A DNA stretch of 7,701 nt from assembly GCA_959605945.1 (NCBI GenBank), contig CAUHGY010000083.1:1-7701 (forward strand). The letters are read 5' to 3'. This document shows positions 6,219 through 7,701 of the stretch, piece after piece. The notes under the pieces were generated by a model. It made no database searches, was not told the origin of the DNA, and saw nothing but the letters and a program-made list of their open reading frames with translations. The position numbers and the translations under genes were made by a program. Each line of letters begins with the position of its first letter. The first letter of the stretch is position 1. Origin of the DNA: an uncultured Clostridia bacterium (lineage in GTDB: Bacteria > Bacillota > Clostridia > Christensenellales > Borkfalkiaceae).

Positions 6219-6340
6219 AGTATTTCTCCTTGAAAATTGTAATCTGCAATTATGCGCGGAATTTTCCGAAAAAACGCTCACACGAAAAGCTGTACGGGGA
6301 GGGCTAATCCCCTTTCGGCAAAATTCTCCTTATAAGCGCC
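6219..6340 (-). promoter_or_regulatory. Structured 5' leader of rplM-rpsI (candidate L13 autoregulatory leader)
   Basis: About 121 nt lie between the predicted start (near 6339-6340) and the rplM ATG. On the transcript, CCGAAA (6318-6313) can pair with UUUCGG (6271-6266) to close a domain holding GGGG/CCCC and a U-rich loop. Alternatively CGGAA/UUCCG (6268-6257) folds alone, and the two share bases 6266-6268, so they exclude each other. AAUUG/CAAUU (6251-6235) sits just before the Shine-Dalgarno. L13 leaders that bind the protein are described in Bacillota, but I could not match a known consensus by eye. Confidence 0.5.
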
Positions 6341-6345
6341 TAAAT

Positions 6346-6374
6346 ATATTAAATGATTGCGGCGCATAAGTCAA
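6346..6374 (-). promoter_or_regulatory. Sigma-A-type promoter of rplM-rpsI
   Basis: Minus strand: TTGACT (6374-6369), 17-base spacer, TAATAT (6351-6346), start predicted near 6339-6340. It is near consensus, as expected for a ribosomal protein operon. The -35 overlaps the left arm of a small hairpin (6373-6389). Confidence 0.85.
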
Positions 6375-6504
6375 GCGTTTTTCACGCTTTTTAAACATTT
6401 TGCGCCGTTTTTTTGTTATATGCCCGTAAAAATACCGCAATTATAAAATTTACGGCGGTATCATGCATCTATAAAACAAATAATATAAAAAGCGTTTGAT
6501 TAAA
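6375..6504. other. Intergenic stretch upstream of the rplM promoter: inverted repeats, no gene
   Basis: No coding frame was seen. It contains AAGCG/CGCTT (6373-6377 with 6385-6389) nested in GGCGCA/TGCGCC (6361-6366 with 6401-6406), with seven T after the outer arm on the plus strand. It also contains two interlocking inverted repeats, CCGTAAA/TTTACGG (6424-6430, 6449-6455) and ATACCGC/GCGGTAT (6432-6438, 6455-6461). A lone TATAAT on the minus strand near 6442-6447 has no matching -35. Confidence 0.5.
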
Positions 6505-6544
6505 TAAAAACCGCGCGTCCGTCCGTTTAAGAGGACGGGCGCGC
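6505..6544 (-). terminator. Rho-independent terminator of mscL (uppP-mscL transcript)
   Basis: On the transcribed strand GCGCGCCCGTCC and GGACGGACGCGC pair (6544-6533 with 6524-6513) with one C-A mismatch and an 8-base loop. They are followed by GGTTTTTATTT, a proper U-tract. It lies 23 bases past the mscL stop and separates that transcript from rplM-rpsI. Confidence 0.88.
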
Positions 6545-6567
6545 AGCGCCATAGACTTTCAACTCAT

Positions 6568-7128
6568 TCAGCCTTGTTCTTTTTGAGATTGTTTTTCAAG
6601 CAGTTCTTTGATTTGTTCCAAAAGACCTTCCGTGGTATGTTTCTTCGCTTCTTCTTCCGCGGCTTTTGCGGCTTCTGCCGCCGCATCGTCGCGCGCCTTT
6701 GCCATCTTTTCTATCTCTTCTTTGCTTTTCCCTTCTTTTCTGAACTTTATGTATTCGGCTTTCGAATAACCGTAAAACTTGGGTTTGACGGCGTCACGCA
6801 AAGAATTTATCGTTTTGACGACAGAGAACAAAATGAGCGCCGTAAGCAAAAAATTGATTATTGCGGCAACGACCGCGCCCCAATTTATATATATTGACTG
6901 CGCCATGTCCAACGCGCCGTCGACATACACGGGTTTAAGCATGGTGACTGCCGATTCGAGTCCGCCGCCCGCACCCGCAAGCATCCAGTTTACAAGAGGA
7001 TTGAAAATCTGCTGCGTCAAAGCCGTGACGATTGCCGTGAATGCTCCGCCGACGATAACGCCGACCGCCATGTCTATAACGTTTCCGCGCGTTATAAACG
7101 TTTTGAATTCACTGAAAAATTTTTTCAT
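6568..7128 (-). CDS. mscL: Large-conductance mechanosensitive channel MscL
   Basis: Membrane channel that opens under tension to release solutes during osmotic downshock; it works as a homo-oligomer (a pentamer in the solved structures). The N-terminal helix and first membrane segment carry the family signature: FKTFITRGNVIDMAVGVIVG and GGAFTAIVTALT (residues 8-38). The outer loop is at about 50-81, the second membrane segment at about 82-106 (INWGAVVAAIINFLLTALIL), and the C-terminal bundle helix at about 167-181 (EGLLEQIKELLEKQ). The protein has 186 aa against about 130-150 usually. The surplus is a charged, Ala/Glu/Lys-rich segment at about 121-165 that looks helical. AAAGGAGA before the ATG at 7128 fixes the start. 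The ATG overlaps the stop of a small ORF upstream (ATGA), so it is probably translated in an operon with uppP. Confidence 0.95.
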   Translation of the reverse strand: MKKFFSEFKTFITRGNVIDMAVGVIVGGAFTAIVTALTQQIFNPLVNWMLAGAGGGLESAVTMLKPVYVDGALDMAQSIYINWGAVVAAIINFLLTALILFSVVKTINSLRDAVKPKFYGYSKAEYIKFRKEGKSKEEIEKMAKARDDAAAEAAKAAEEEAKKHTTEGLLEQIKELLEKQSQKEQG

Positions 7129-7232
7129 CTTTTGTCTCCTTTAAGCTTTTTCTTTATGAGTTTTCTGACCAGCCGCGCGCATTCGCGGGGGCGCGCGGCT
7201 TTAAGCCTTGATAAAATTTCGCTCTCTTTCAT
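7125..7232 (-). CDS. Small basic ORF (35 aa) between uppP and mscL
   Basis: A complete frame that begins one base after the uppP stop (TGA-G-ATG) and ends with a TGA overlapping the mscL start (ATGA). It reads MKESEILSRLKAARPREC, then ARLVRKLIKKKLKGDKR. It has many Lys and Arg residues, and much of it could form an amphipathic helix. It has no Shine-Dalgarno of its own beyond a weak GAG, so it would depend on ribosomes re-initiating after uppP. I do not recognise it. In favour of a real gene is the exact fit into the 105-base gap. Against it is that the middle codons coincide with a perfect 10-bp hairpin (7171-7200), which could be the true purpose of the gap, and that a frame this short can be open by chance. 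Confidence 0.4.
   Translation of the reverse strand: MKESEILSRLKAARPRECARLVRKLIKKKLKGDKR
7171..7200 (-). repeat. Stem-loop in the uppP-mscL gap
   Basis: AGCCGCGCGC (7171-7180) and GCGCGCGGCT (7191-7200) form a perfect 10-bp stem with a 10-base loop. On the transcribed strand it is followed by GGTCAGAAAACTC, with no U-tract, so it is not a standard terminator. It may stabilise or process the uppP-mscL message, or slow ribosomes within the small ORF. Confidence 0.55.
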
Positions 7233-7233
7233 C

Positions 7234-7701
7234 TCAAATAAATTCCGTTATCAGCGTTGCCGCGGCTATCAGTACGAGATAAAGCGAAAACCATTTATAA
7301 TTTGCTTTTTTAATTATTCTCATCATAAACGTTATGGCGATATATCCGGTAATCATCGCCGTAAGCACGCCGAGCAGCAACGGCACAACACTAATATCCC
7401 CTATTCCGCCGTCTTTTATGCAATCTATTCCCGAAAGCAGCGCTGCCGCAAGGATTATGGGAATGCTCATCAGAAAAGTGAAATTCGCATTTTCCGTTTT
7501 ATCGACTTTTGCCAGAGTGCCGGCGACAACCGTAGTGCCGCTTCTCGATATACCGGGAAACACGCCTATCGCCTGACCGCATCCCATTATGAGCGATGTT
7601 TTGAGATTTATCGGATTATCAAGCACAACGCGCCTGCTTCTTATTTCCGCAAAGACGAGCTCTCCCGCCGTAAAAAGAAAGGTTACCGCCAGCAGCCATA
7701 T
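7234..7701 (-). CDS. uppP: Undecaprenyl-diphosphatase UppP/BacA (C-terminal part, cut by window edge)
   Basis: The last 155 codons of a polytopic membrane enzyme that removes a phosphate from undecaprenyl pyrophosphate, recycling the lipid carrier for peptidoglycan and other wall polymers; it also gives bacitracin tolerance. The hallmark PGISRSGTTV lies at visible residues 49-58, with the arginine and serines of the active-site loop intact. It is preceded by GCGQAIGVF and followed by NANFTFLMSIPIILAAALL. Further hydrophobic helices are at about 105-128 and 138-153. The start lies beyond position 7701; the GTG at 7626 inside the frame is not the start, because the family sequence continues upstream of it (FTAGELVFAEIRSRR). 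It is the first visible gene of a transcript that probably includes the small ORF and mscL. Confidence 0.95.
   Translation of the reverse strand: MWLLAVTFLFTAGELVFAEIRSRRVVLDNPINLKTSLIMGCGQAIGVFPGISRSGTTVVAGTLAKVDKTENANFTFLMSIPIILAAALLSGIDCIKDGGIGDISVVPLLLGVLTAMITGYIAITFMMRIIKKANYKWFSLYLVLIAAATLITEFI

Noticed and set aside
5823..6233. Plus-strand frame over rplM
   Set aside because: It is antisense to the unmistakable L13 gene.
6219..6281. Longer N-terminus for L13 (21 extra residues from an upstream ATG)
   Set aside because: The extension is unlike L13, has no ribosome binding site and lies in the leader. A strong AAGGAG stands before the ATG at 6218.
7171..7200. GC-rich hairpin as a terminator between uppP and mscL
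   Set aside because: There is no U-tract on the transcribed strand and no recognisable promoter between it and mscL, so read-through is more likely. It is kept only as a stem-loop.

Overview
The window reads as chromosomal DNA of a low-to-moderate GC Bacillota, most likely an uncultured clostridial (gut-type) lineage. This is an inference from strong AGGAGA-type ribosome binding sites, exported proteins made as lipoproteins with glycine-rich linkers, a sugar ABC importer without its own ATPase, textbook -35/-10 promoters with 17-bp spacers, and an IS200-type remnant. No species can be named from the sequence alone.

Left part (1-3996), accessory sugar-uptake operon on the minus strand. Reading in the direction of transcription: a surface lipoprotein with a TIM-barrel glycosidase-like domain (3770-2379), an inner-membrane permease of MalF type (2281-1364), its MalG-type partner (1364-486, overlapping by one base), and the start of a solute-binding lipoprotein (397 to the left edge). 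Hairpins lie in both gaps that flank the permease pair. The operon starts at a sigma-A-type promoter (TTGAAA-17-TATACT) whose -35 sits in a perfect inverted repeat. An AraC-family regulator (3997-4857, plus strand) is divergent. The shared intergenic region carries two GTATTGAC boxes exactly 21 bp apart, the spacing expected for an AraC-type dimer. The likely scheme is: a glycan or sugar enters the cell through the importer, the surface hydrolase acts on it, and the AraC protein senses it and switches the operon on.

Middle (4858-5361), gene-poor. It holds a strong hairpin terminator after araC, a possible IS200 right-end palindrome, the decayed 3' end of an IS200-type Y1 transposase gene (5078-5271, minus), and the hairpin terminator of the ribosomal operon.

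Right part (5362-7701), conserved housekeeping DNA, all minus strand. It contains the ribosomal pair rplM-rpsI (L13, S9) behind a strong promoter and a leader of about 120 nt with competing hairpins; mscL (mechanosensitive channel) with a good terminator; an unlisted 35-codon basic small ORF that exactly fills the gap between uppP and mscL; and the C-terminal part of uppP (bacA, undecaprenyl pyrophosphate phosphatase).

The most interesting points are the small ORF between uppP and mscL, the 21-bp-phased operator candidates, the glycosidase-like lipoprotein leading a transporter operon, and the rplM leader. I see no CRISPR array, tRNA, rRNA or defence system.
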